Assembly (NCBI GenBank): GCA_033557675.1
Contig: JAWQRM010000204.1
Coordinates: forward strand, 1 to 26,620
Length of the DNA stretch: 26,620 bases
Source of the DNA: Coptodactyla brooksi
Lineage: Eukaryota > Arthropoda > Insecta > Coleoptera > Scarabaeidae
Direction of reading: 5' to 3'
The notes under the pieces are model-generated. The model ran no database searches. It worked only from the letters and a program-made list of their open reading frames with translations, and was not told the DNA's origin. Below are positions 8,925 to 18,555 of the stretch, in pieces (position 1 is the first letter of the stretch; each line of letters opens with the position of its first letter). The translations under genes were made by a program, and so were the position numbers.

Positions 8925-9035
8925 AGTATATATAGCATTATGTCAGTTAGTAGTTAGTCTCATCGCTCTTGATGATGCTGACTTGGTTAGCGAAACCTGC
9001 GTCGGGCAATCTTTTTACCACTTTGGTATAGTGGT
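8925..9035 (+). repeat. Right arm of the Penelope-like inverted repeat
   Basis: This is the inverted partner of 7432-7546, about 110 bp with scattered substitutions and short indels. It is placed on the truncated 5' side of the endonuclease frame, as expected for an inverted pseudo-LTR fragment. Confidence 0.8.
8961..9006 (+). ncRNA. Hammerhead-ribozyme-like motif, copy 2
   Basis: The architecture is as in the left arm but on the plus strand: CGCTC, TTGATGA (first core base C changed to T), extra T, GCTGAC-TTG-GTTAGC, GAAAC, CTGC, GTC, GGG. The C3 change and the mismatch in stem II make catalytic activity unlikely for this copy. Confidence 0.45.
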
Positions 9036-10665
9036 GCTATTTGTTTTAACGTTTAAATATGTAAATGTACTATTGAATGTCGTTTTGTTGTTAAATCAAT
9101 ATAAAGTTACAGCTCTGTATATGGATATAGAGGTTATAGTTTGAATTCTGTTAAGTATGGAAACTATTGGCAATCTTCATAATAAGAAAACTATTACGAG
9201 GATTGCTGTATTATTAGAATTTAAATTCTCATTCCTTTCTTTTGTTCCAATCTCGAATTTTAATATGTCTCGAATTAAAATTAATATATTTTATATTTCG
9301 TGGTAACGAATTGTATTATAATTTTTACCGCTTTGTTTTCACTTTTAATTTTGTTTAGGAAGACAAATAATATAGTTAGAATACATTGATTTTGCAATTT
9401 ACTGTAGGATGCTTTTATTGTGGGTAAAGTATATTCTATTCCTATGTTTGTGCATTTGAATTTTGTTCTTACGTCGGGATTGTAAATTTAAAACAAAATG
9501 AAATATAGTCGGAATTGAAATACAGAATTGTTGCGGATAAACTTGTTTATAGGGAGGAACATAAACCGGTCTCAATATTACGAGTATTTAGCGGATTTTG
9601 TGTAACTATTTGTTTATTTTTACATTTTTATCATTTTTAATAATTATTTTACCATTTTTATCATTTGCGTCGTGTTGGTTTGTTTGCCCGATGTATAAGC
9701 CATTCGACCTTCGTTTAATTTATCTTCCACTGATTTCCTTAGTCCAATAAGCTGTTCAATAATTCTTGTTAAAACTTTTGTACGGTACTGACTAAAAGTA
9801 TATAACATTCGTCAGTATTTTCATGTACATGTTCAACGTGATCGAAAATCCCTTCTATAGCTAGTTTTAGCTGTGATCAGATATGAAACAAAAAGTTTGT
9901 TGGAAATGTCTAATTTCACCTATTGAATACTCGTCGAAAATACTGATTTTGGTGAAATTCTGCTTTTTTCAGGTACTTTTTAGATTCAAAATAGCTCAAA
10001 CTATGAAATCCAATAGGTGTATCAGAGAGATACACTCACTTCTTCATTAAAAATTAATTTTAGACTTATTGCCTTAACTTTAAAGTATGTACTTTAGTTG
10101 AACATTAATGTTATATATCTTTGGCCAGTACTGTAGCTACTGTTGTCAGGCATATCGTTTTATTGCTGTTTCACTTCAAACAAACATTTTATATATTGGA
10201 AGCAGCATATTCCAATTATTCCCATTGTTAGGGTATACTTTGCTTTTGCCATTCAGTTTTTACTTTTAGTAGAAAACATGCGGAAATGTTTTCCTATTCA
10301 AATTGTTTAAAAGCAGGCTACCAAATCATTTTGAATCATTCCTATGTACATGTCATGCGCATACCAAACTTTACTGTACTTTCTTGGAACATTAGGGCGT
10401 CTTTAAACAAAATTGATGAGGGATCTGTCAAAGAAATGGATGTCGTGGTGTGTTTGTAATGTAAATGACTTTTAGATTTCTCATAATGGTGGACAACAAT
10501 GGAAGGCACGGTCATTGATGTTTCTAAGAAGTGAGCAGATGCTTTTCTTGTTCTGTAGTTTAACCCGACACATTTTGTTATGTGACATTTAAAATGATCA
10601 GTGCACCTTGCTGGTCCCTGTACATACGCATATCTTAAAATTAAAAATACTTTTTTGCTTCCTTA
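9036..10665. other. AT-rich non-coding stretch
   Basis: No named element was found in 1.6 kb. A stop-free minus-strand frame (10345-10662, 106 codons, no early ATG) and a shorter one near 9645-9790 read as plausible protein but have no recognised domain and are of a length expected by chance. A small hairpin (GTGTATC, 5-nt loop, GATACAC) lies near 10017-10035. Confidence 0.4.
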
Positions 10666-10669
10666 TCGC

Positions 10670-11110
10670 CCATTTAAAAATATACCCTGCGGTTCGGAAG
10701 AAGCCGTATCTTGGTCGAATGTAAATTCGTGCTCGCGTGGGCTGCGAGTTATTTATATATTATATCGCCTAAATTGATCTTGAGGTCCGGATGACAAGCG
10801 ATAATGTCCCTCGTTCGGTGCTCTCGTAAAATAAATAGAGGGCGTAGGAAGTTGAACGAATTTGGTAGTACACGCACCGTCTCAGAGCTATTGCCGTTCT
10901 GGACCAGCCTTAACGAAACGCCATAAAAATCACGGGCGTAAAAAGGCCATGCCACCCTCGGCCTCTAACTTTAAAACACCTATAAATTTAGAGTTAGATA
11001 AAACAAAGGCAGTACGCCGTTACAGTTTTGAAAACACGTGGTGTGGATAGGCTTTCTCTGCGTATAATGAATAAGGGTAGACACAAACATGGACCGCGGC
11101 GGCCATTGTT
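10670..11110. other. GC- and CpG-richer island
   Basis: A block of about 440 bp has clearly higher GC and many CpG. Open frames occur on both strands in overlapping positions (10749-10955, 10862-11050, 10980-11162), none with a recognisable domain, consistent with stop scarcity rather than coding. It is a candidate regulatory or non-coding exon sequence. Confidence 0.35.
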
Positions 11111-11687
11111 CTCCCTTTTGTATAATTGATAATTGTGGAGAATAAAACAGGTGTCTTTTCAAACTTTACAACAGGTGGTGTATAATTAGGAATGTTTGCA
11201 TATTCGCATTAAAAATTTCAAGAGTTACGCTCGTGCTGTTTGCGGTATTTACGGTCATGTAAATTTTAAACTAGGCGTTTCTGTGCAAGAATAAATACAT
11301 TCATTGCATACAGCAGATGTGCGATATCACGAACAAAATGGGAAAACGCCTGGTCATATTACCGATTTGTTCATATTAAAGAAAGATAATCTAAATGGAT
11401 TATGAATTAGTAACTCATTTTTCTAAACACAAAGAATTGTTTGCAAAAGACAGAACTTTTCTTTACAACAAATTAACTAAGTAACTGATGAACTTCTGTT
11501 TGAAATTCCTTTGAGGTTTCTCGAGTCCTTCCACTTGACTTTCATCTATATTTTGTATATATTGCTTTGGATAAAATGGTCATTGGTGAATATCATCTTT
11601 CAAGTCGAAATATACTTAGCAGATCTCTCAGCTTCTTGAAATTCACTACTAACAAATATCAAACACTTCATTTTTATTTATTTTTAA

Positions 11688-11719
11688 AAACATATATCAA
11701 AATATTTTGATATATGTTT
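11688..11719. repeat. Perfect 32-bp palindrome
   Basis: AAACATATATCAAAAT is followed directly, without spacer, by its exact reverse complement. A partial third copy (TAATATTTTGATACATT) follows at about 11720. No transposon was identified around it. Confidence 0.9.
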
Positions 11720-12014
11720 ATAATATTTTGATACATTCGGTGTTCTATATAGATTTAGTATGACAATTTTTGCTTTAATGAATTCAATATAAGTGCATAC
11801 TATAACTAATTAAATACTTTTGGGTTTTAGATTGGTGAATTCGTCGAAAGGTGGACAATTTCATAGAAGTACAGAGGGTCCCTCCATGTGAGCCATATGT
11901 CCGGAAAGAAGCAAGACCCCATCATATAACTTTGAAGTCTGTTAATTAACGGTTGTTTCTCTTTAACCGTCATGTGTACGCTTAATTTTTACACATATTG
12001 TGCATGAATCACAC

Positions 12015-12051
12015 AAATTGTAATAGGTACCCGGGTACCTATTCACAATTT
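12015..12051. repeat. Subterminal palindrome of the piggyBac-like element
   Basis: A 22-bp perfect palindrome (12022-12043) is centred on AGGTACCCGGGTACCT and extended by AAATTGT/ACAATTT (12015-12021, 12045-12051) with one unpaired C at 12044. Related motifs, TACCTGGGTACCTA (about 13306) and GGTACCCGGGTATCTA (about 13416), lie near the other end. Repeated palindromes near both ends suggest transposase-binding sites; that is inference. Confidence 0.8.
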
Positions 12052-12508
12052 GATATAGAAACTGTGTTTTCTTGGGTTATTGGAAAAACAATGATGTACT
12101 CTAGTAAGGAGTGAGTTAATGTAGATTATTAAAAAAATCATCAAAATTTTCTAACAAAAAGAAGCAATGTTTCTATAGGAGTATAGTTTTATTGGTTGTT
12201 TTACAATATCCTGTCCTTCTGGGGATGTCTAGATAGGGCCCTGCTTGGTTTTCCCGCTTTTTTGGTTGTTCATGTGTGCGACTCTCTATCGGAAGCTTCC
12301 TTGATTTGCTCTTTTATGATGAAACGATTTCATAATAAACAATTTATATAATAAACAAAGCAAAATACACTATACGACAGTATGAATAATAAAAAGAGAT
12401 TAGGTTTTCCCTAAACCTACATTACCCAAGCGTAGGTTATGAGAAATAAATTTATGATCCATACAATAAAAAGTGTTAGAGGTGGAAGAGGAAAAGATTT
12501 TTTGCATT

Positions 12509-12540
12509 TATAAGAGGCCGCCCACATTTTTTGAGTCAGT
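12509..12540 (+). promoter_or_regulatory. Core promoter of the deleted piggyBac-like element
   Basis: TATAAGAG begins at 12509 and an insect-type initiator TCAGT has its A at 12538, 29 nt downstream. The spacing is canonical, and the transposase remnant follows within about 150 bp. Confidence 0.55.
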
Positions 12541-12680
12541 AATAATCTTTGTCTTGCTGTGTGAAGTTTGGTTTATCCAGTTGAACAAAATAAGAGATTT
12601 TTAGAAATGACATGAATTTGATATTTTTTTATTATTGCCTTAAGATTACAATACACAACACTTTTATTTATTCTCTTTAT

Positions 12681-13167
12681 AGGCTTACTTATGAACAACA
12701 ACAAGCTTATTTAGCAAGTTGATTACTAAATAACTGGTGATGATGATCTTGCGTCTGATGATGAATGGTTTCCACCGAACCCAAGTGGGCGTAATATATC
12801 GGAGTTATTGGACGTTTATAGTAACAACGCAGGCAACGAAATTGAATTAGGATGATGAAGAAAATATAGAGAAAATTGATGATATTGGTCCTAGTGGTAG
12901 TACAACGAAATACTTTAGAAATACTTCTGTCAGAAACATGGTCCTATGCAATAAAAAATGTATCAATCTGTGATAGCTTGAAACAAACGGTGGCATCAGC
13001 AGCTATTTTCTGCAAGGCTTGTTCCATAGCCGTCATCAGAAAATTCATCATCTTTTCAAAGAAAAACGAGAAAATGTTGTGATGTTTATAAAAGGCCAAT
13101 TTGCAAACAATATGCCGTCACCATCACAAAATGTCACTGTACACTGTACAATGTACACTGTAAGTAA
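12681..13167 (+). pseudogene. piggyBac-type transposase remnant (N- and C-termini only)
   Basis: The N-terminal part reads LTYEQQQAYLAS (from 12684). After a stop and frameshift comes DDDLASDDEWFPP (12739 on), and after another one-base shift DDEENIEKIDDIGPSGSTT. This is the acidic leader typical of piggyBac transposases. The middle, including all three catalytic Asp, is missing. The C-terminal part (13057-13167) reads QRKTRKCCDVYKRPICKQYA and then TITKCHCTLYNVHCK before a TAA, matching the Cys-rich zinc-binding tail. Tyr stands where a Cys is expected in CDVYK. The protein is non-functional, though the tail could in principle have been a DNA-binding module. Confidence 0.65.
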
Positions 13168-13450
13168 AGTTTGTATTAAATTTGCTTGTGGATAATAAAT
13201 TCTCGGATATTATGTATTTTCTACAATGCATACAAATCTGTTTTCTTACACTATTATTCCGATACAATCGATTACCTCATGAAACTTTCATAATTGGGAT
13301 CTAAATACCTGGGTACCTACTTGTGCACTTAACAATATAATATTGTTAATATCTTGTCAGTTCAACTTGAAATTGACCAAAAATGAGAAAAAAAGATAAA
13401 TTGAAAACACTAAAGGTACCCGGGTATCTAACAGTGAACATAAGGGTTAC

Positions 13451-13880
13451 ATGAATGCTCTGTTAAAGTCAAGATATGTATTTTATATTTATGTATATTA
13501 TTATCTACACTGTGTATATTTTGATTAAAATATATAAATATCCATGATGTAACACTGAATGTTTAATCCAATATTATAATACTTAACATGAAATATTTTA
13601 TTATTTTAACAATGTTATGTACTGTATATTGTATAAACTGTAATGTTATTACAGTTTATATAGTCTTAGTTCTTTTGAAATCATATTATGAATACGCAAA
13701 TGGGAGTAAAAGTACATCAAATGGGACAGTTTTCAAAGAAATTATTTTCAAATAAAATTACTGAACCAACATATTCAACAAAAAATCCCTCCTACGCAGA
13801 TATACAGAGTATTTGAACGGAATATATTTAATTTAAAGCTTTGCGTATAACCGATTCGGGTGTCCCTTAAAAAACTTTTG
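13451..13880. other. AT-rich non-coding stretch
   Basis: Nothing recognisable was found. An inverted repeat (ACTGTA and TACAGT forms) occurs near 13619-13655. Confidence 0.45.
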
Positions 13881-13884
13881 CACC

Positions 13885-14220
13885 TTCATGCATATTTACA
13901 TTGTCAAAGCATTTTACATTCTGAACATCCACTGCCGTTATTCATTTTGGAAAGGTACTAAATTTTATCTGCGGCCGCTTTTTTTGTCATCGCAAAAAGA
14001 AATATATTCAAGCGAGGATGCGAAAACTAGTTCCCTGTTCGGGCCCCTTAGAAATTCGGGTTTTTATCTCCACTTTAAAAATGCATCGCATATGCCCTGT
14101 GGTTTATCCGCGTTCAATCCGCAGTTATCAGCTGGCGGGGGCGCTTGTGGCCGATGAATTTTCATACCGGATATCCTTCAGATTAAATATGAAGTGGTTA
14201 GGTTTTTCAAGTTGGAAGTG
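13885..14220. other. GC-richer island
   Basis: This is a balanced-composition patch, GC-richest at about 13970-14155. Two overlapping plus-strand open frames (13888-14157 and 14018-14221) read the same DNA in different phases without recognisable domains. It is a possible regulatory element. Confidence 0.3.
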
Positions 14221-15300
14221 ATTTTTTTCCTTGAAACTGTATGGTATTTTTTGTACTTCTATATTAAGGGCAATAATTTTCAATGATTATACAGATACAT
14301 TATAAAGTTTCCACAGAAGAATTCAAATAGTCACATTAAAACTGAGATTACAAGGATCATGCTTCAACACAATTGCGAAAAGTTACTATTAACGATATTA
14401 TATCGAATTAAGTATTTAGAATAGACTACGTCATAAGTTCTTAATGCGCTGGGCAGTTTTCATTTAAAATTCATTATAAGTTTTACTAAGTTTAATAAGC
14501 AAGATTATTAAAGAGAGTAAAGATAGGTGGTCGAATTTAAAGCGAACGCTAATGAAAATTATAAATTTATAAGTTTAAATTTAGAGAGTAATTTGCGAAA
14601 TTAGTAGGTAGTAAATTATGACTGACTTTTTAGCAAATTAAGTATTAACTGCGGAAAGGATATTCTTGCGTGGAATTTCGGAATTTCACACAACTTAAGG
14701 GACTATTGTAGGAATTCCGAATATGTTAAACTAGAGAAAACTTTGCTAATTTAGTAACAAGGTGCACTTTATTTGTTTAATAACTACCACAACCAAAATT
14801 TTTATAATTAATCACATTTCGTATTGGAGTTCACAATTTGAACTTAGACCTCTTTTGCATATTAGATGATTCATTGACTGCATATAAGCGGGATATTAAA
14901 TAAATACTACTGCAAAGTTTAATTTTAAGTGCAGAAGTTTTTACAGTACAGCTTTTAATCTCATCGAGTATTTTTATGAAATTGTCCCTAGCAGATGAGT
15001 TAAGATTAATTCAAAGCATAAATGTTCGAGAACTTTAAGAAGCTTTCAACCAGAATTACATTTTCATATTCTTTAATTAGAATAATTTATATTTCCTTTA
15101 ATATATTTAACAAATTCAGGTTTAGAATTGTGGGAATTTTTAGTTAATTTTTGATAACTTGAATGTGACTGCGTAAGATATAAGTTTTGAGAAATCTTAC
15201 CATAATGATGAATATAGATTATATACATAGTTGGATTTTTTCTATTCTCTGTTGGGTAAAAATAGTTAATGAAAGGATTACTGCACAGGAAACTTACTGA
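14221..15300. other. AT-rich non-coding stretch
   Basis: Nothing recognisable was found on either strand across about 1.1 kb. Confidence 0.45.
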
Positions 15301-15780
15301 CAGGTTGTAAAGGTTAGCACCCCTCCATCTATTTAACAGGATGAGTCACTTTGCTTTAAAACTGCATTGTACCGCTGTCACTTGAAAGTTAACTCTTCTA
15401 AGGACGACTTTTAAAGCCGTTTTCAATGGAACAATACCACATTTTGCCAAAAATCCTTCCGTTCTAATTTTCGCATTTCTGGAAAGGGTTAAACTCGTTT
15501 TAGAGAATTTTTACTGTTGACCTACATCCGGCAAAAAGAGCGAGTTATAAATTTTTGCAACTTTCCCCTTGGAACGACAGACCAGACTTAAAACTCTGAC
15601 CGTCACGTCAGTTCAATACGGGAAGGCGACCCAATTTATTAGCCGTAAAGTTGCTTGGAAGCAGGTCCACAGTGCCAAAATTTCGCACATTGTTCTAATG
15701 GTACGTCTATGTATTTTTATAGTAAAGGAATGGGTTAACAACTCTTCTTAATGCTCGATGCTTCAAGGAAGGTTAGTTTT
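15301..15780. other. GC-richer island with AP-1/CRE-like sites
   Basis: Composition is locally balanced. An AP-1-like TGAGTCA occurs near 15342 and a CRE-like CGTCACGTCAG near 15601. No long domain-bearing frame was found (the 60-codon frame at 15569-15751 is unremarkable). It is a candidate cis-regulatory element. Confidence 0.3.
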
Positions 15781-16555
15781 ATGGTCTCTTTACAAGAGAT
15801 TTATGAGCGTTTCGCCGTACCCTTAATGAAAGTAGGCAATTTAGGAAATGCTGTGGTTAGAATGTTAGGAAATGCAACTCACGGCAAAAGCTTTATTTAC
15901 AGTTACAAGTTAATGTAAAATGTTAACATTCTGTTGTTTGTATACGTAGTAAAATTGTATGTACTATTTTTCTTCTGAAAGCTAAAAAACAATCGATAAA
16001 GATGATCTTAAAACTAACCTTTTTTTAAAGAACAAATGAAATGCTGTTATATTTTGGAATTTAAAATATATCGTAACAACGCCATTTATACAATTATGCA
16101 TCATGAAAGCCTTTATTTATTTATTCGTATTATTCAATTTAATTATTACGTTTTGATATTGTGTTTTTAGAGAAAACGTTTTCATTTTTCAGAATTGACG
16201 TATGTAGTGTGATTGAATAACATGCACAGTATAAAATGGTTGGGGGTTCTCCAATAAACGGTAAATAGGGTTTGACGTGGGTTTTTCAATTTATATGATA
16301 TGAAATGAAATGAAACCAATGCGGAATTTTGTATCAACTTTGCTTATTACATTATTAATAGTTATGGCTAGTTTGCAATATACTTAATCATTGTGGAATT
16401 GCCAATGACTGTCAGTTCATTTGTTAAAAATCTTAGATAAAATTCTCTAAAAGCAAAAATAACCAACAATTAAAAATTCTAGCATGTGTAATTAAATTCT
16501 TGCAGATATTGATTTCAAATACAATTCGGTTTAAGAAAAATAATATCTTTTGTCA
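15781..16555. other. AT-rich non-coding stretch
   Basis: No gene was recognised. The missing 3' end of the adjacent mariner remnant would be expected around 16380-16540, but no clear terminal repeat could be seen there. Confidence 0.4.
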
Positions 16556-16970
16556 CCTTTCTGAGAGTAGCGTGATTCCACGCTCATAAAACTTCTGATC
16601 CTTGCTGGCAAAAAACTGATCTAAGTCATTTTTGACGGCTTCATTTGATGTAAAGGTTTTACCGTCCAAAAAAAATTGTAGAGACCGAAACAACTAATAA
16701 TCGACAGATGCCAGATCTGAAGAATATGATAGATGTGGTACTACATCCCATCCAAGCTGCGAAAGCTTTTGATGAGTTACCAAATTGGTTGCGGTCTCGC
16801 ATTATCTTGGTGGAACACTGTACCTTTTTTATTGATCAATTCTGGCCTTTTGTGTTTGAATGAATCGTGTAATCTGTCTAGTTGATGACAGTACATTTTA
16901 GAATTGATCGTGGTATTCTTTCAAAAAATTCCATAAGACGTACAAAAAATTATTCCACAGAACTGAACAA
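16556..16970 (-). pseudogene. mariner transposase C-terminal fragment
   Basis: On the minus strand, frames joined by small shifts read NTTINSKMYCHQLDRL, then INKKGTVFHQDNARP (second catalytic Asp; HQD at about 16807-16812), then THQKLSQLGWDVVPHLSYS, SDLASVDY (third catalytic Asp, about 16700), LFRSLQ, and LDGKTFTSNEAVKNDLDQFF. It ends at FYERGITLLSER followed by TGA where Trp is usual. This order is diagnostic of the mariner DD34D transposase, which excises and reinserts the element at TA sites. The N-terminal DNA-binding region and the first catalytic Asp are gone, and frameshifts and the TGA make it dead. Confidence 0.85.
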
Positions 16971-17109
16971 AATATTTTCACACATAAACTTTGCAATGTC
17001 AGCTGTCAGAATATATAACGCATATACGGTTTAGAATGAAGTTGGCTAGTTAAAATACAATTAACGCCTCTGCTGCGAAGAAACCGAAATTACTTTCCGA
17101 ACAACCCAG
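16556..17109 (-). mobile_element. mariner element remnant, mellifera/mauritiana type
   Basis: The 5' end on the minus strand is GGGTTGTTCGGAAAGTAATT followed by TCGGTTT, close to known ends of this mariner group (GGTTG, GNAAAGTAATTTCGG). It sits just inside a TA (17110-17111). A leader of about 130 bp follows, then a large deletion, then the C-terminal third of the transposase. The 3' terminal repeat was not found. Confidence 0.75.
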
Positions 17110-17960
17110 TATTTATAGTTTGAACTTTATGATTTTGAACACACATTTTGAGGAATCTGTTAAGAAAAGATTACGAGATTATGAGAAGCTTTCACTTATG
17201 AAATCTTTGTGGATTATATCTATTAACTAAAATAACTGGAATTCTGTATACTATATTCTGTTATTTTACTGCTTAACCAAGTTAAGTAATGAAATAAAAG
17301 AAACAGTTCGTTTTTAGACACGAGTACACGTTGTCAGAGAATTGTTTGCTTTGCATTGGCTGTTGCATTTCTGTATTTGCAAAAGACGGATCCGTACGAC
17401 ATTGGAAACCAGAAAACAAGTGAATAAATGTAAATAGTAACATTTTGTTCGTGTTTAAGTTTCAGTTTAGACTAAAAGCAGATTAAAATAGATTATTTTG
17501 CTTATAATTAAAAAAATACTTAACGCTGTTTGAATATTTTTTGTCTTTTTATTTTGGTATATATCACGTTTGCTAATGTAAACGTTTCGATAATATGTAC
17601 ACCTTTGATTTGAATTTGTTCTCGAGCGTCTACTGTAAATATTTGAACAAAAAGATATACTGAAATTATATATGGGGCGAATAAGTAGAGGTATTCAGAG
17701 GTATTAAGAAGCCCAGCGTAAGAAGTGACCATATTAAAAATGAAGACAGTGAGGAATGGGTTAAATCTCAAGTCGCTGATTCAGATGATAAAAGAATATA
17801 AGACGTGCGCCCACGTTTTAGACAGAGATAGCGCAGTGCAATCGAGATTTATGAATAATTTAGTTTGTTATTTAACTCATCTCGTCCCGCTGTTTCCATT
17901 TAAGGACACTTACATTGTTCTTTGAAAATTGTTGTCAATTGTCGGTTTGAAGATTAAAAT
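17110..17960. other. AT-rich non-coding stretch
   Basis: Opposed open frames overlap at 17520-17771 (minus) and 17725-17925 (plus). Neither has a recognised domain. The minus one is hydrophobic and short. Confidence 0.4.
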
Positions 17961-17973
17961 CGAAAAGTTTATG

Positions 17974-18019
17974 CTCAACGCACGTTTCGCTATTCAAATT
18001 AGCATCATCAGTAGCGATG
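17974..18019 (-). ncRNA. Hammerhead-ribozyme-like motif, solitary copy 3
   Basis: The minus-strand sequence matches the two Penelope-arm motifs: CATCGCTA, CTGATGA, extra T, GCTAAT-TTG-AATAGC, GAAAC, GTGC, then GTT in place of GTC, GAGC. The CUGAUGA and GAAA core strands are intact, but stem II is weakened and the cleavage dinucleotide is changed to UU. No endonuclease or satellite lies beside it, so it is a solo pseudo-LTR fragment. It ends about 95 bp before the TTAA of the next piggyBac element. Confidence 0.45.
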
Positions 18020-18294
18020 AAAGACGAAACTTTATTATTATTAAAAAATAACGAAGAAGAAGATATAATGTACAATAGTATGCTGTAATCATAAAGAATT
18101 GTAACACATCGCTTAAGTCTGTTGTGCTCCTCGAATCAATATGACCCGAAACGGAATTTCAGGTTCTAAAACTTTGTCATCTTTCATTATTTGTTTCGAA
18201 GATTTTGTGACTAAGAAGCATAATGTTGCCAAACAATTTTTACAAGAAATTATTGTTAATTTTTTTAAACAAGATTGTTACGTATATATCTCTC

Positions 18295-18309
18295 GGGTCA
18301 TTATGACCC
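18295..18309. repeat. Subterminal inverted motif of piggyBac element
   Basis: GGGTCAT and ATGACCC flank a single T. Related half-sites near both ends suggest transposase-binding sites; that is inference. Confidence 0.6.
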
Positions 18310-18478
18310 AAAACTATTTAAATTTATTTAACTTTATGTAATTTTATTTTTAACCTTATTTATATCAATACTATAAATATTATAACTATATAGTAACCAA
18401 CAAGATTATGCATTCATACTGGTCGAATATGCTAGTCTGTGCATGTCTGGGCATGCCTGTGCGTGCATACTAATATCA

Positions 18479-18511
18479 TATAAATAGGGAACGGGGACAG
18501 CATACTTCAGT
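18479..18511 (+). promoter_or_regulatory. Core promoter of the piggyBac transposase
   Basis: TATAAATAG begins at 18479 and an insect initiator TTCAGT has its A at 18509, exactly 30 nt downstream. The transposase ATG lies at 18556, giving a leader of about 47 nt. It is a textbook TATA/initiator arrangement left intact in a dead element. Confidence 0.65.
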
Positions 18512-18555
18512 TTCTTTATATGTGTTACAGTGTTGAATAAGCATCATCATAAATA

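Larger units (their letters stand above)
7432..9035 (-). mobile_element. 5'-truncated Penelope-like retroelement with inverted arms
   Basis: On the minus strand the order is: decayed GIY-YIG endonuclease (ending 8600), a satellite-like 3' region (about 8585-7674), then an arm with promoter-like and hammerhead-like sequences (7546-7432). A second copy of that arm, in inverted orientation, lies on the truncated 5' side (8925-9035). Penelope-like elements are known to carry reverse transcriptase plus GIY-YIG domains, pseudo-LTRs that may be inverted, variable 5' truncation, and hammerhead motifs in the pseudo-LTR. The reverse transcriptase itself is absent. The element class rests on the GIY-YIG match plus this architecture. 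Confidence 0.75.
11967..13446 (+). mobile_element. Internally deleted piggyBac-like element (family B)
   Basis: TTAA (11963-11966) precedes CCGTCATGTGTACGCTTA. The opposite end, read inward, is CCCTTATGTTCACTGTTA, flanked by TTAC (13447-13450), a one-base change from TTAA. The two ends agree at roughly two thirds of aligned positions. Inside are a promoter, an acidic N-terminus and a Cys-rich C-terminus of a piggyBac-type transposase, but at most about 100 codons between them, against several hundred in an intact protein. It is therefore a non-autonomous derivative. Confidence 0.7.

Noticed and set aside
9645..9790. Minus-strand frame reading RIIEQLIGLRKSVEDKLNEG
   Set aside because: It is about 50 codons with no family match. 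Many frames of this size are expected by chance.
10345..10662. 106-codon stop-free minus-strand frame with natural-looking composition (QGPARCTDHFKCH and following)
   Set aside because: There is no early start codon and no recognised domain. A rough estimate from stop frequency predicts a few frames of this length by chance in the window.
13888..14221. Two overlapping plus-strand frames (89 and 67 codons)
   Set aside because: Same situation: overlapping phases in a GC-richer patch with no recognisable domain.
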